A stretch of DNA of 64,000 nucleotides from Pyxicephalus adspersus (Eukaryota; Chordata; Amphibia; Anura; Pyxicephalidae), in NCBI RefSeq assembly GCF_032062135.1, contig NC_092870.1, positions 398,889 through 462,888 of the forward strand, read 5' to 3'. The position numbers and the translations under genes are program-made. Of this stretch, positions 19,742 to 31,680 are shown one piece after another; positions within the stretch are counted from its first letter, which is position 1, and each line of letters opens with the position of its first letter. The notes below the pieces were generated by a model. It saw only the letters and a list, made by a program, of their open reading frames with translations, was not told the DNA's origin and made no database searches.

Positions 19742-20429
19742 TGTGAGGGGTTAAGCTCAGGATCGCCTTTGTTGGGGTCAAAGGACACTTGTCTGGTTCA
19801 TCCAACTCATATCACACACGGAGGTATAAGTGTTAAGCTGGCTTGCAGCCAGGTTTATTGAAGGTTGCATAAAAAATACCAAAACAGCAAAAGAAAAACC
19901 TTGCCTGTCCGGCACTTACTATACATCAGACATCCCTGTCTATCAGCTGGAGGGCTTCTACCTGTCAGCTCCAAGCAAAGCTTGAAGCAACCTTCTACTC
20001 ACTTTTGAGCTTACTCACACCAACTGACTTGAGCTCAGTCACCCAGACCGACTTTCTGAGTCTGTCAGCAGAGCTCCTCACAGACCGACTGTCTGTGTCT
20101 CCAAACAGAGCTCCTCACACAGTTCACCTGGCTGTGTCTCTCCAAATTAGGCTCTCTCTCACACAGTCCACCTGGCTGTGTCTCTCTAAGCCAAGCTGAG
20201 CCCGCACAGATCCCTGTCTGTGTCTCCCCAAATTAGGCTCCTCATTGAGCTCCTGGCTCTGTGTTTTATCCCCACCCTCAGTGTTTCTTCATTAATCATC
20301 TCACAGGTGAGAGTCTTCCACCTGCTACTTCACACAGGAGAGGAATCTTGAGCAAATATACCTCAGACAACAGAGGAATCCTAGGCAAATATATCTCCTT
20401 TCCACCTCCAATCCTGCATTGGTGTCACA
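19742..20429 (-). mobile_element. Solo LTR, same family as 10147-10751
   Basis: Begins TGTGAGGGGTTA and ends GGTGTCACA, matching the LTR at 10147-10751 at both ends and through the AATAAA and TATA-like blocks. It is inserted in an AT dinucleotide run, with ATAT on both sides compatible with a 4-5 bp duplication. No internal sequence on either side, so it is a solo LTR from recombination. It carries a more diverged version of the CTCACACAG...CTGTGTC units. Confidence 0.85.
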
Positions 20430-20453
20430 ATATATATATATATATATATATAT
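20430..20453. repeat. (AT)n microsatellite
   Basis: About twelve AT dinucleotides directly after the solo LTR; they probably contain its insertion site. Confidence 0.9.
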
Positions 20454-20538
20454 ACCCACACCAAAACCAAAGTCAGTCATAACATATATTGTATCCTTAA
20501 TAGGTTCAGGGTGAAGTGCCTCAAATTAAATATATATG

Positions 20539-21043
20539 TGTCACGGTCCCTTCCGTGACGGAAGTTTGAGGATCTGTCAGACAAGCTGCATATGTGAATA
20601 TCTGACAGCCTCTTTGGTTTTACTTGTTTCTGTGTTGTTGTTTGTAATGACCACTCCCCTTGTATCAGGTGCAAATGGTGGTCATTACTGCTCCTCCATT
20701 TAGTCTGGCCTCACACTTCATGCTGTGCGGTTGATATTCACTGCTGGGTTGTGAAGAGCTGGAGTGTTGTGCCATCCTGAGTTCCTGTTTATATCTGCTA
20801 ATAAGATAAGTTGCTTTACTTTTAGTCTTTTGGTGTTTTGGGGTCTTGTGGTTATTTAGTTGTTTACTAGGCCTCAGGGAGACACTGGGTCCTTCATAGG
20901 GGAAGGAACCAGTAGTCTCAAGCCAGACACTACTGCGAGGGCTATACAGGGCTAGTAGGGACCAGGTTCCTGTGTATGAGTATTCCCATCATCAGGGGAT
21001 ACTCATACGGTTAGGAGTTAGGGCTAGGTTAGGGTGTCTATCT
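20539..21043 (+). mobile_element. Truncated LTR, TGTCACGGTCCC family
   Basis: Begins TGTCACGGTCCCTTCCGTGACGG and runs parallel to the complete copy at 59047-59642 (inverted) up to GTTAGGGTGTCT near 21040, where homology ends. The last 80-100 bp of the LTR are therefore missing. Contains a TACTCATAC...GTATGAGTA inverted pair near 20975-21010. Confidence 0.75.
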
Positions 21044-23215
21044 GTTTCTGTGGGATTCTGCTTCAGTGTGAGCTCCCTGTGTTCTATAGACCTCGGAGAT
21101 CAGCTGTGCTGCTTCTCGCCCACTTTGCACTGTGAAATAATCCTACCTCTCCTACACCAGCAGCATCTGCATGAGATATGTGTCCATGCTGCTGTCATTA
21201 CCCCTATTGTATAAACCTTCATATCTCTCACACAGATTGTTGTACAAACTTGAAATTTCCAGGGTACACAGGGGACCCCGAGAGCTGCTACTAAACCTTA
21301 TTTCAGCCCCTAAACATAACAAGTTGCCAGATATGGGGTCCCAAACATAAAATCCCAATAAGAATTTTAGGATCTGTTCTCATTAAAGTGAAACTAAAGA
21401 AAAAAAAATTTGCACAGATCTGTGACGTATGCCGCTGTATTTGTCAAAAAAGAAATGCAGATCTTACTGCGCATTGTTCCCCTAGGGGTCCCCTAGGGGC
21501 AATGTGTGCAGATATAGTCCCGAACTTTGATGTAGGTATTAGGTGCCAGGGAAGACTATAGGCCTGGAGCTTGGACTGTTTATCACGACTTTTATAGTAT
21601 TCACAAATAATCTTCAGGTGTGGGTATAACAGGGTCAGGTACTCCTTAGCCATCTTGAATGAGTGCAAAATCTACAAAATGTTTAATGATATTCTCCAGG
21701 ATAGATGAGGTCAGCATTGAATAAAGTTGAAGTATATGGTAAAACAACAAAAAATTTTGAGGGTAAGAATGTACATAGACAAAATTTTAGCAGTAAACCA
21801 TTTCATAAGCAGTTCAGTGATTATATTTATCAAAAAATGTTTTAAACTTACAAACCTTCCTAACCTGGGCAGTCAGAGCCACTCCCTGTACATACACCTC
21901 ACCAGAAGGCTAATCCTTCTGATATAGTGGGATTCAGGCCCTTGTAGGCACCTCGTCCATCCCAAGGGGGTTGACTGCCCACATCTACCATACCTGTTTT
22001 GAATATGAGATTCAATACATCTTTCTTAAAGGTGATCAAACTCAATTGATACCCAAAACAAATCAGGTGTCACCTTAGACGTCAGGAGTTGAGTAGTCCA
22101 GTTGAAGGGCTGCCCCTACATTATTCATCAATCTTACAGTTCAAAAGGAGTTATCTAATAGAGGTACATGTTTTTTTTGTTTTTACACTTAGTTTCCAAA
22201 TCCATAGTGTTTAATGTTTCTATTGGAATTCCACCTGCCTGCAAAGCTCTATCCAAGATGCATCTTTTTTTCCTATTGCGAGTTTACCCCAACAATAGCC
22301 GTCCCTTGAGCATATAGATTTTATTCTTTACATATACAGCAAATCTCTTGTCCCAATTATCAACTCTAAAATCTTTAATTGTTATCCTAATAAGTGCATA
22401 ATACAAACTGAGTTCCTGTTAATACAATCCATTGTGAGGATAACTTGTGGTACTACCAAGTCTGCAGCTTTTAATTATGGGTACACTACATTTACCAGGG
22501 TTCAACTTTGCAGGTTCCAAAACAGTTTTCATACTTCAGTTTTCATATTTCATGAAACACAGTTACACACACCTTACCCTGTCCTTACCATGTGCACGAT
22601 TGTCTTGGATACCTTACCAAATCACTTAAACCTGTGTCATTTTTTTTTTTTTTAACTCAACTGTATTGACTTTATAAACGTCCAGTAACCTTTACAAAAT
22701 GGCCATGCAAAAGGCCCAAATCATACCCACGGGAACCTGCAATCAGTGGTCACATTCACACCTCTCATATCCTCATTCACTGGCCATCCAATCATTCACT
22801 CATTTATTCAGGGTAAATCTATACTATTACATAAAACATCCCACTTCCAAGGATTTGGACCAAGAAAATATAAAAATGTATTTGCATACCAATATACAAC
22901 TTTAAAGAATTAATATCCCTCAATGGTGCAAGTGTCTCTCATAACATGTATAATGAAACTAAGTAGGGACACTTCCCCTCCTCTGAGTGCATGTTTTCAC
23001 CATACCATTCTTTGCATACTTTGTCAATCACCTTGTATGTCTTTTTGTTTTCCCCACATTACTAGTAACATAAATAATATACTAAGATGCATAATTTTGT
23101 CCATTGGAATCCTCAGAATACAATTTACCTTGTGTACATCTTACCAAAAATGGATCCTTAGCATTCACAGAATCTACACTAATGGGTGAATAAGTCACGT
23201 TTTGTAGAGTCATCA
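21044..23215. other. Unassigned AT-rich stretch
   Basis: No confident coding similarity. It lies downstream, in minus-strand sense, of the retroviral integrase remnant at 24810-25700, so it could hold decayed envelope sequence, but I see no envelope hallmark. A minus-strand frame at 21444-21668 has no recognised motif. A T-rich run lies at 22640-22655. Confidence 0.35.
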
Positions 23216-23219
23216 CTAT

Positions 23220-24248
23220 TGTAGTGCCCTGAAGCAGGGAGTACGTTGACATTTGGACATTTGTGGATATTTGCCTACTTCCCCTTTGTAAAGTTAAAAC
23301 TTCTTCCTTTATTTCACCTAAAAGGGTTAACTTGCACTGTTAAATACTGTAATAATTGCATTTTATGTGTTGTAATATATATATCCTGTTCACTATCACT
23401 ATATTTACATGGCTCTGTGGAAAGGGTTAATGAATACTGAGAGACTAATAAAAAAGTTGGTAATTTTCCACAGCTGCCATTGGGTTTAAAGAAGACTGTG
23501 TTTTGGAGGGAAAAAAACAGACGTTGTTTACCACCATGTTTTGGAGGGAAAATCCAGACTTGTTTACCACCAATAAGCAGACAGCCTGATCTTTTAAATA
23601 TCTAATTGTAGCTCTGTTGATATGTCTGGAAACTTATTTTTGTCTGGAAAACCTGCTGTCATTGCCATTGAGTATCATTGACGTTCTAATGTAAGTTTAT
23701 ACCAGTCAGGAGCTGAAACAATGTATCTGTTTGTGCTGAGCTTCCCCACTCTACTCCACCCTCCAGAAGGTTCTAGTCTAGCAAAAACTATATATAAGGA
23801 GAGCAGTCAGAGCCTCTAGTGTGCTGCAGTTAGGGACCAGTGCTTGGTAGAGGAGACCCTGCCAGACTACTGAGTGACCAGAAGAAGACGCTGAGACGGT
23901 GATGCGCTGCCACAGACCCCGGATCACCAGCCTTGAACCCGGGTACCAGCCTTCTGAAGAGAAAGAGGGACAGCTAGCTCAGGCCCTTCCCCAGCATCAA
24001 ACCCTTCTTCTGCCAGGGAGGAGACTGGAGAAGCCAGCCTAATACCTTGCCTGTATTGTTTTGTACCTGAATTCCTCCAGTAAAAGAGCACCCTGGTTTA
24101 CTGCAGACCCTGACTCTCTGGACCTATTTCCCATTGGGGTGCACCACGCCTTACCATCCCTTCCGGAGAGCAGCAACACGTGGTGACACCTCGACGGTGT
24201 CCGGGGGACCTAGCCTAGCGTTGGGACACACCTAACCCGGCAACTGCA
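23220..24248 (+). mobile_element. Solo LTR with CTAT target duplication
   Basis: Starts TGTAGTGCCCTGAAGCAGGG and ends CCGGCAACTGCA, with CTAT directly outside both ends (23216-23219 and 24249-24252). A TATA-box-like CTATATATAAGG near 23808 precedes a GC-richer transcribed-looking part. A duplicated 40-bp unit (GTTTTGGAGGGAAAA...TTTACCACC) lies near 23500-23570. No internal element sequence is attached. The 4-bp duplication and size of 1.03 kb suggest a gypsy-type LTR. Confidence 0.8.
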
Positions 24249-24323
24249 CTATTAACTATTTCAGGAAAGAATTTCAGAATAGGACAGACCTCACACTCTA
24301 GAATTGTCTCATCTGGTAGATAT

Positions 24324-24804
24324 TGAAAGGATCTGAGACACTCCATTTTGTTGCCTGAGACACTCCATTTTGTTTCAGTTTTTAGTTATGAGAGCTTAGT
24401 TATGAGAACTAAATGTATTCTTTGGTTGTTTATACTCTATGTGTATAAACCTGATGTTCTGCCAGGACGAGTGTCCTTGTTAATTTTGCCAAATCAGATA
24501 ATGTCGATTGTTTATGAATAACAAGATGTTTTGTACGTGTCTGAAATTATGTAGCTAATTAATTTCAATCTAGAATAGATACACTAGTATCTATCTATTC
24601 TAATGAATGAGCATGCGCTAGGATATATTGTTATGTTATAAAAACTAGATGTTTGTTACAATAAATTTGAAGATTGCTTGATACCATACGAGTGTATGCG
24701 TCGTTGACCAATTCTTCCCAGGCGCCTGTTCTGATGCACTGAGAGACACTGGGATGGTGAGAGATCTGAGAGGATTAGAGCCAAGAAACCTGCAGATCCT
24801 TTCA
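24324..24804 (+). mobile_element. Solo LTR with 12-bp inverted ends and GATAT duplication
   Basis: Begins TGAAAGGATCTGAGACAC and ends CTGCAGATCCTTTCA: the first and last twelve bases are perfect inverted repeats. GATAT lies outside both ends (24319-24323 and 24805-24809). A TATAAAA word near 24638 and AATAAA near 24661 give plus-strand polarity. The duplicated GAGACACTCCATTTTGTT near 24335-24375 is a tandem repeat in U3. A 5-bp duplication suits a retroviral or gypsy LTR. Confidence 0.85.
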
Positions 24805-24809
24805 GATAT

Positions 24810-25700
24810 GTCACAAACAAGACAATCTCAGGGCTACCTTTAAACACGTCCTTTTAGGATTTAGATTTGATTCCCCATATACAATAACTCACAGGTGGAT
24901 TCCGTGGTGTGAAATTCATATAAGACTGTAGGGTCATTTTACTGGTTGTAGGTGGTATGCCCTAGTGAGTTAGAGATATGAAATAGAAGAGAAAACTTGG
25001 ACATGCAACTTAGTAAGCTGTTTATGCAACTCTTGTACATACAATAGGCAATATATGAACTTCATATCTTATGGAAGAAAAATCCTATCCTACCAAACAA
25101 TATTTAAAAATGACCCCCAGGGGTATTTCTAATAGACTTTAACATAAGGGGAAGGATTTTCACCCATAGAGACAGGTATGTTCATAAATCTCAGCAAGAC
25201 ACTTATTATCCCATTATAACTTGATATGGCGTGTGAAACTTCTGTTCAATCTGGAGGCCTTCCATAACTTTTGGCATAACTTCCAGGGTTTGATTCTACT
25301 GATTCCACCAGACTTTATCTGCACACAATTTATTGTAACAGTTCTTGGCTGTAATTTAAGCAGTAGCATAGACAACGGGCCAAGCCCCTATCCATCCAGG
25401 GAACATATCTACACACACCAGAACATACTCAAATTAGTGACATTTTGTTAATTAAACAATCAATCTGCAACCTCTGAAAGGGGTACAAAGCTTTAGGTAA
25501 ATCGTTTCGTAGTGGTTTTCCAGGATTATACAATTGACACATCTCACATTCATGACAAAACTGTTCTGCAACAGTAGTAAATCCTAGGACAATCCAATGT
25601 GTGGTTACTGATGAAATCATGGATCCTTTGGACAGATAAGATGGGGCATGCATTGCCTCAGCTAGATATGTACACAGCATAGGAGGCGCACAGAATCCAC
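24810..25700 (-). pseudogene. Endogenous retrovirus integrase relic
   Basis: On the minus strand, an H-x-A-P-S block and a C-H-E-C-E-M-C-Q-L-Y-N-P-G-K block near 25500-25620 form the zinc-binding HHCC region. They are followed by L-Q-I-D-C near 25445 (first catalytic Asp region) and, after a frameshift, V-D-M-F-P-G-W-I-G-A-W-P near 25380. Further frames toward 24900 are too broken to follow. Many stops make it inactive. It belongs to the same minus-strand provirus as the RNase H, gag-like region and LTR to its right. Confidence 0.7.
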
Positions 25701-25799
25701 CATCCTCATGGGTCCAAAGTCCATCTTTCTCAGTACATCCTTGAACTTTTGATCTATTTATTTAATTTCTCATTAGTTTGCAATTGCGGTTTCTTTAGG

Positions 25800-26420
25800 A
25801 CTGTTTAGTCTACCTGATCAGGTTCCTCAGGAGAGGAAGTGGCCACAAAGATCTCTGTACGTTAGGTACCATCTAATGCTGCTAATTTACGCCATTGCAT
25901 CAGCCTTTTCATTTCCAATTAAAATTTCATCAGTGCCTTTATTATGGGCTTTACATTTTATTATGGCTACCTTGTTTGTAAACCAAAGTGCCTCAAGGAC
26001 TTTCCTAATGAACTCAGCATGTTTTATAGGCTTTCAACTAGTTGTCATAATGCCCCTCAATTTTTACAACTGGCCAAAATTATGACATATGCCAAGATAT
26101 ACTGTGAGTCAGTGTACACCATCACTTTTTTTCCTTTACCTGTTATGCAGGCCTGCATGAGAGCTATTCGCTCTGCCACCTGGACTGATTGATTTCCGGG
26201 TAGTTTCCCCTCAAATATTACTTGATCTTTGAGTAACAACAGAGTAGCCAGAAAATGCATATCCCTCCTCAGTATAACAACAAGACCAATCTATGAAAAC
26301 AGTAAGATCAGCATCTTTGATTGGGGAATCCTTCACCCTTTATGCTTCCTCATATTTACATTACCTCATAACAATCATAACCTCCCAAATCCCAGCTTTC
26401 ATTGCAGGGAACAGAATCAC
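25800..26420 (-). pseudogene. Endogenous retrovirus RNase H relic
   Basis: The minus-strand translation, with stops, shows the RNase H acidic positions in order: a V-F-I-D-W-S block near 26310, a V-A-E-R-I-A-L block near 26175, Y-T-D-S-Q-Y near 26110, and a G-N-E-K-A-D block near 25910. In most relatives the first is D-G-S; here the glycine codon is Trp, a likely decay mutation. It is a retroviral rather than gypsy RNase H by spacing and by the N-E-K-A-D ending. No reverse transcriptase could be recognised upstream. Confidence 0.7.
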
Positions 26421-26799
26421 TTAGACGTAAAAAGACTTCAGTTTGAAAGAGGCCAATTCAAATTTTTAGTCTGAGTGGTCTCTAATAGGGGGTAAAGAAC
26501 ACCCTCTTATCCAACTCCTTTACTTACATTTTGAATGGGAAGATTCACTTCCTCTGATTTTAAAACAGATCAAGCTGCCTCGCTGTCAACTAAGCAGTTC
26601 AGATTTTGATTATTTAAACTAATTTCCACATTAATACACATTAAATTTCTCTTTTGGTTAAAGACCATTTTTAGAGAGGAATAGTTTATTTTTACTACCT
26701 CCTGTCTGTTCCTGTATGCAATATTTCTCTCTTTTTTTCCTCTCAATCCTGTAATGGTTATGTTATAATACTGGCTTCAGGTCATCACTAGTGACTAGC

Positions 26800-28160
26800 A
26801 GATTCCACAGCTAATTTGAAATTATTGAAATATGACATACAGTCCTCAGTTGGTCCTTGGTCCTCGCCCCAGAACCATGATTGAGGTGGATAGTTTGAAT
26901 TTGATTTACCAAGGATTGTGTCCATGTGCATCCCTGTTGGCTACAATCAGGTGACACAATTCGAGGAATGCCAGTTTTATTGATTATTTCCTCAAAGTCC
27001 CCTCCTCCACAAATCCTTTTAATTATTTGAATCATATCGCTACAATTTGCATTATAGCATGTCTGAATATCCAAGAGCTGTTTAGCAAAATTCATTGGAT
27101 CTGTTCTGGGATGAGGAATTGTATTTAAGAATTATTTCATCTCAGAGGGAGTCCAGGGAGCATGTGTCACTGTTCCTGTGTTTCTCCCTCTATTATCATA
27201 TAACACTTGCTCTCTTACAGGACAGATTAAATTCTCCTGCAGGTCAGCAGTCCACACCTAATAGGGCCTGGGGGTCTTGTTTCAGACATCCTTTGCTTGG
27301 GTATGGAATTTTCTTCAAAATGCAGAGTACCCTAATGCATGACATTAATGGCCACTTTGTATGCTGGAACATTACAATGTGGCATTGACATTGCATTTGG
27401 AACACACCAGATTGGCACTTTTTATTTCTCCCATTGCAGAGGAAACAGAGGAGTTTATGTTAACTGCTTCTGACTTAATTTACATATTATTGCTGGACAA
27501 TCTGTCTCATTAGTGGGTCAAGATAATTTTCCAGCAATTGTTAGGATTCTTTAAGGGACGAATTTCTTTCAAGAGATCATTCTCTTGTTTTCCTCATCTT
27601 TGAAATTAGTTGCATTTTGGCTTGTGTTTTACTTGAAGTTTCCATTCCATGAATTTCTAAAGTGAAGATTTTACCCTCTTCTAATCAACATAAAGGATTC
27701 CAACTACTGGCTCTATGCTTCCCTTTCATTTGGATGGGTCATTTTATCTCAACATTCCTCCCAATGTTTCCCTCAAGCTTTTTAGTTGAAAGACCCCTTT
27801 CTAGCATATTTCCTTTCAGTCCACCAAATCCCAGTCACCTAAAAATTCTGATTGCCCACTCTCCATACTTGTCATCTTCTTTAGATGATGTATCGTTTCC
27901 CATACTGGCAAACACTGAGTGGATAAATTGGATCCAAAGTGATCCCCGCTGGGGTAGGCCAATTTCCCTGGCCAAGTGACTTGGTGGATAGGTCTCTCCC
28001 CTGTTCCTCTTGGCCCCAAACAGCCGAGAGCGTCTCTGACTTGGTCCGGATCGCTCCATCAGGTGGCTTTCTCATCCTGCCTTGATAAATTCCCTTCCCT
28101 GTATGTGAATCTTTCCAGATTCTCCATAGCCAGTATATCCCTCCTATCACTGTCACAATG
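26800..28160 (-). pseudogene. Probable gag region of the endogenous retrovirus
   Basis: Lies between the leader (28160-28773) and pol, where gag is expected. One 94-codon minus-strand frame (26811-27095) begins M-N-F-A-K-Q-L-L-D-I-Q and continues C-Y-N-A-N-C-S-D-M-I-Q-I-I-K-R-I, which resembles the helical capsid part of retroviral Gag. The rest is broken into short frames (27816-28156) without clear motifs. No zinc knuckle was found. The call leans on position and on that single block. Confidence 0.45.
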
Positions 28161-28659
28161 ATAACAATAACATGAAAACTTCATACTACTCAAGTTGATA
28201 TTTATAAACAGCTGACCTTACGATTATAATAATGCATCAAGTACAAAAAAATTACAAATCCCCGTTAGTAATTACAATGAAGATAAAGCATTCATAACAA
28301 GACCATTCTGAGTGGCACTGCTCACTGGCTTTCCATTCAGAGAAGACATGTGCCAGAAGCAAGGGTCAACTGTTTCGTTTTCCCTACACTCTGCAGTCCT
28401 TCTGTGTGAAGTCACCTAAAACTCACACAGGTGAGTAATGCTACTGATGGAATACAGTCTCTTTATCGATCAGACCACCTCCTAGACATCTACCTAGTCA
28501 TGTTCTATACCCACATAAAGGCGTTGCATCTGGACTGCAAAAATGTATTATCACTTTCACTCCCAGTGGGGCATTATACCCACACTGTACATCAGTCTCA
28601 TATAACATTCATACAAAGTATTAGTTCATAGCTAGAAGTGCAGTTCAGGTAAAAACTTA

Positions 28660-28773
28660 CTATCTCAGGTGAGCAAGCGAGCGTGCGCTGGGTCTGCTTT
28701 GACTGCACTCTCCTCAGCCGTAGTTGTCGCTCATCCAGGAGTTCAGTCTTTCCTCATAACCAGGCACCAAAAC
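28660..28773 (-). promoter_or_regulatory. Retroviral leader with primer-binding region and splice donor
   Basis: Directly after the LTR end at 28774 the minus strand reads GTTTTGGTGCCTGGTTATG, the usual place for the primer-binding site. About 100 bases on, GAGATAGTAAGTTTT near 28660 contains a good splice donor (GTAAGT). The tRNA type is not assigned. Confidence 0.5.
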
Positions 28774-29220
28774 TGTTGAGGATACACGTATTTCCCTCTT
28801 GAAGGAACAGAGACTTCTTGCTATAGATGGAGTTTTTACAGACACATGTGTGAGAACAATTAAAGGTGGTTATTCTGATTTATTCAAAAAAACATGGTGG
28901 TATTTATACAATGTAAAGTAGGCAGTATAGAAGTTATAAGTGACTATTCAGGAGTCCTGAGTGAAACAATTTATGACCCTGATATTCTGGGGACCTCTTC
29001 GCACCTCCCCAGATGACTGTTCCCTCTGATCCTAATTAACACTTTGGACACATCAAAGGGACACACATCTAATACAACAAAGGTCAGTTGGTCACAAGCC
29101 TGAACCCAGAGATCTCCTAGGGTCAATGTGTGTTGATAATTAGTCTTTGGTTAGTATGAGGAAAAAGCCTTGTGTATAATTATGATTTTATATAAGGAGT
29201 CCAAAAATAAAAAGTCCACA
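28774..29220 (-). mobile_element. 5' LTR of the minus-strand endogenous retrovirus
   Basis: On the minus strand it starts near TGTGGACTTTTTATTTTTGG and ends ATACGTGTATCCTCAACA. It has TATAAATA near 28910 and a GAATAAATC polyadenylation signal near 28880, followed by a short U5. The matching 3' LTR was not found. The inner edge is clear from the leader; the outer edge may be off by a few bases because an inverted-repeat element begins at 29223. Confidence 0.65.
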
Positions 29221-29222
29221 TC

Positions 29223-31680
29223 AGCATGTGTGAGATCGCCATCTTTCTTCTTTCAATGATAGAAAAGTCCCTTCTGCGCATGTTTGTTCTCGGAGCCCAG
29301 GCCTCCTGGAATTAGTGATGTGCGTATGCCAGAAGGCTCTGCGCTCCCATTCAGTCATTACCACCATGGCAGTAATGACAGAATGAGAGAAACTTTGCCT
29401 TTTTTGTTTTTTAAAAATTGAAAAAACAAAACAAAGGGTTATCTACCCTTCTATATAAAGTAAACATTGTGGTGATTGGCGATTTCAAGACCAGGGTCCC
29501 CAAATGGAGTTTGCATATTAGGGACCCCCGGGGGCTATTCCATGGCATTGAGCATTAGGGTACTGCCAATTGTCTGTGCGCTGTGGTGCCTCAAATTAGC
29601 CATCTCGCCAGACTTTAAGGCCTGGTTCAGACTGTGGGTGAGGTGGTGCTGCGGTTACCCCTTCTCCGTGGCATGGAACCCTGCCTAGGGGGAGACGCTC
29701 AGTACCACTCAATGCTGCCTGGAGCCAAATCTGGTAACGCTGCAGTGCGAGGGACTGAGCAGCTGGCGGCGTGCCTGGTACACATAGCTGGGCACTCACC
29801 TTCTCTGTGGGAGCCAGAGGGAAACACTTTTGTCCACACACTCCCCCCCACCTCGGTTTAGTTATACCCATCATATCATGCTATCCTGACACACATAGCT
29901 ATGCCCTTACTCTCTATGAACCCCAATTTCCCTGTAACATCTTGCTATAGATGGAGCTTTTATTAACACATGTGAGAACAATATATTGTGGCTAATGTTC
30001 TAAATGTTTTATGTGCTGCATGAGTTTATAACCATAAAATGAATAACAGAATCGCATAGAAAGAACTCAGGGACTTTTTACATTACAATTTAAACAATAA
30101 AAGGTGAAGGTTCAAAGAACGTAAAGAGACATTTCTATGTGACAGGGCACCAGGGTGTCTATGTGACAGGGTGATGAAGTTTTGGTGGGGGCTGGGGGTA
30201 ATTACACTTACTATGCGACTTTAAGTGCAACATCCTTTTTAAAAAAAAAAAAAAAAAAAAAGGTGCAGCACCCCCTAGATCTCAATTACCTAGGCGATCA
30301 ATAATAAATGGGAGCGCAGAGCCTCCCGGGATACCTACGTCACGCATCCTGGGAGGCTCTTGGCAAGTGCAGAAGGAGCCCTTTCATTAATAGGGAAAAA
30401 AATTTGCCGATCTCAAGACTGTGCAGTGGGAGCTCGGGTGACGTAGGAGGAAAAACCAGGAAGAAGAGAAGATGGCGGCGGCTAGCCCTCCCTCTGCGCC
30501 AGGCTGAAGACAGATACGGATGACGTGGGACCTGATGGAAGAAACCTCTGGACAGATAGACTGTTCTGCGGGATTGAAGGTAAGTGTGATTTTATTGTTT
30601 TGGGTGAGTGGGTTTACTTCCGCCTTAAGCTTGTGACCAACAGACCATTGTTTAATCAGAAATCTTTTTTATAATTAAGAACTCCTGATAGTGACAATTG
30701 TTGACAAAACCCCTACATAATAGTTATTTATGATAATAGGATCCTAGAAAAAAGGATAACTGTTTCTATACTGCACAAAATGTACACATTTTATTGTTTA
30801 ATTTGTACGGTAGAAAGTCCCTGGGTTGTTTCAATGTAATTCTGTTATTTATTTTACTGTTATAAACCCATGCACCACCTACAAATATTAGAACAATAGT
30901 CACATTTGATTGTTTTCACACATGTCAATAAAAGCTCCATCTATAGTGAGATGTTACAGTGAAATTGGGGTTCAAAGAGAGTAAGGGGTTAGCTATGTGT
31001 GACAGGGTAGCATGATATTATGGGCATAAAATTTTTATTGGGGGGGAGATTGTGGACAAAGTGTTTCTTACTGACTCCCACATTTTCAGTTGGCAACACC
31101 CCTCTGTTCCATAGAAGTTAAGTGTCTAGCTTTGTGTAACAGGCACCCCGCTAGCCACTCAGTCCCTTGCACCACAGCGTTTTCAGATTTGACTCCATGC
31201 GGCAGTAAGTGGTACTGAGCGTCTCCCCCTAGGCAGGGTTCCATGGCACGAGGAAGGGGTACCCGCAGTGCCACCTCACCCACTGTCTGAACCAAGCCTT
31301 AAAGTTTTGTGAGCTGGCTAATTTATATTTGAGGCACCACAGAGCACAGACAATTGGCAGTACCCTAATGCTCAATGCCACAGAAGTGGCCCCCAGGGGT
31401 CCCTAATATGCAAACTCCATTTGGGTACCCTGGTCTTGAAATAGCCAATCACCACAATTTTTATTTTGATATATACCCTTTGCTTTGTTCTTCCATTTTT
31501 TTAACACAAAAAGGCAAAGCCCCTTCTGTCATTAGTGCCGTGGCGGTAAAGACTGAATTTGAGCACAGAGCCTCCTGGGATATGCACGCCATGAATCCCA
31601 GGAAGCTCCGAGATCAGGCATCAGCAGGAGGTACTTTTCTGTCAGGGAAAAAAGAAAGATGGCCATCTCACACATGTGCA
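29223..31680. repeat. Large imperfect inverted repeat, about 2.45 kb
   Basis: The left arm (29223 to about 30000) and right arm (about 30905 to 31680) are reverse complements over about 780 bp with many differences. Outer ends are ATGTGTGAGATCGCCATCTTTC and its complement; shared landmarks include CCTAGGGGGAGACGCTCAGTACCACT (29690, inverted at 31215) and TTTGCATATTAGGGACCCC (29508, inverted at 31395). The centre holds a poly-A run, two inverted GCCTCCCGGGAT/ATCCTGGGAGGC words and a GAAGATGGCGGCGG stretch. Each inner arm edge carries CTATAGATGGAGCTTTTATT, also present in the LTR at 28774-29220. Open frames within the arms are shadows of each other. Confidence 0.85.
30238..30261. repeat. Poly-A tract in the inverted-repeat spacer
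   Basis: About twenty consecutive A preceded by TTTT; it may mark an insertion joint or a slippage tract. Confidence 0.85.

Noticed and set aside
21444..21668. Possible envelope remnant of the endogenous retrovirus
   Set aside because: Position would fit, but no cleavage site, fusion-peptide-like or transmembrane pattern could be seen.
29596..29874. Open frames within the 29-31 kb inverted repeat
   Set aside because: The same sequence gives frames on both strands in both arms, with no motif; GC-rich arms explain them.
30308..30523. 71-codon frame in the inverted-repeat spacer, near a GATGGCGGCGG word suggesting a gene start or CpG promoter
   Set aside because: No conserved domain, no continuing exon or splice donor in frame, and the flanking words are repeat-derived.
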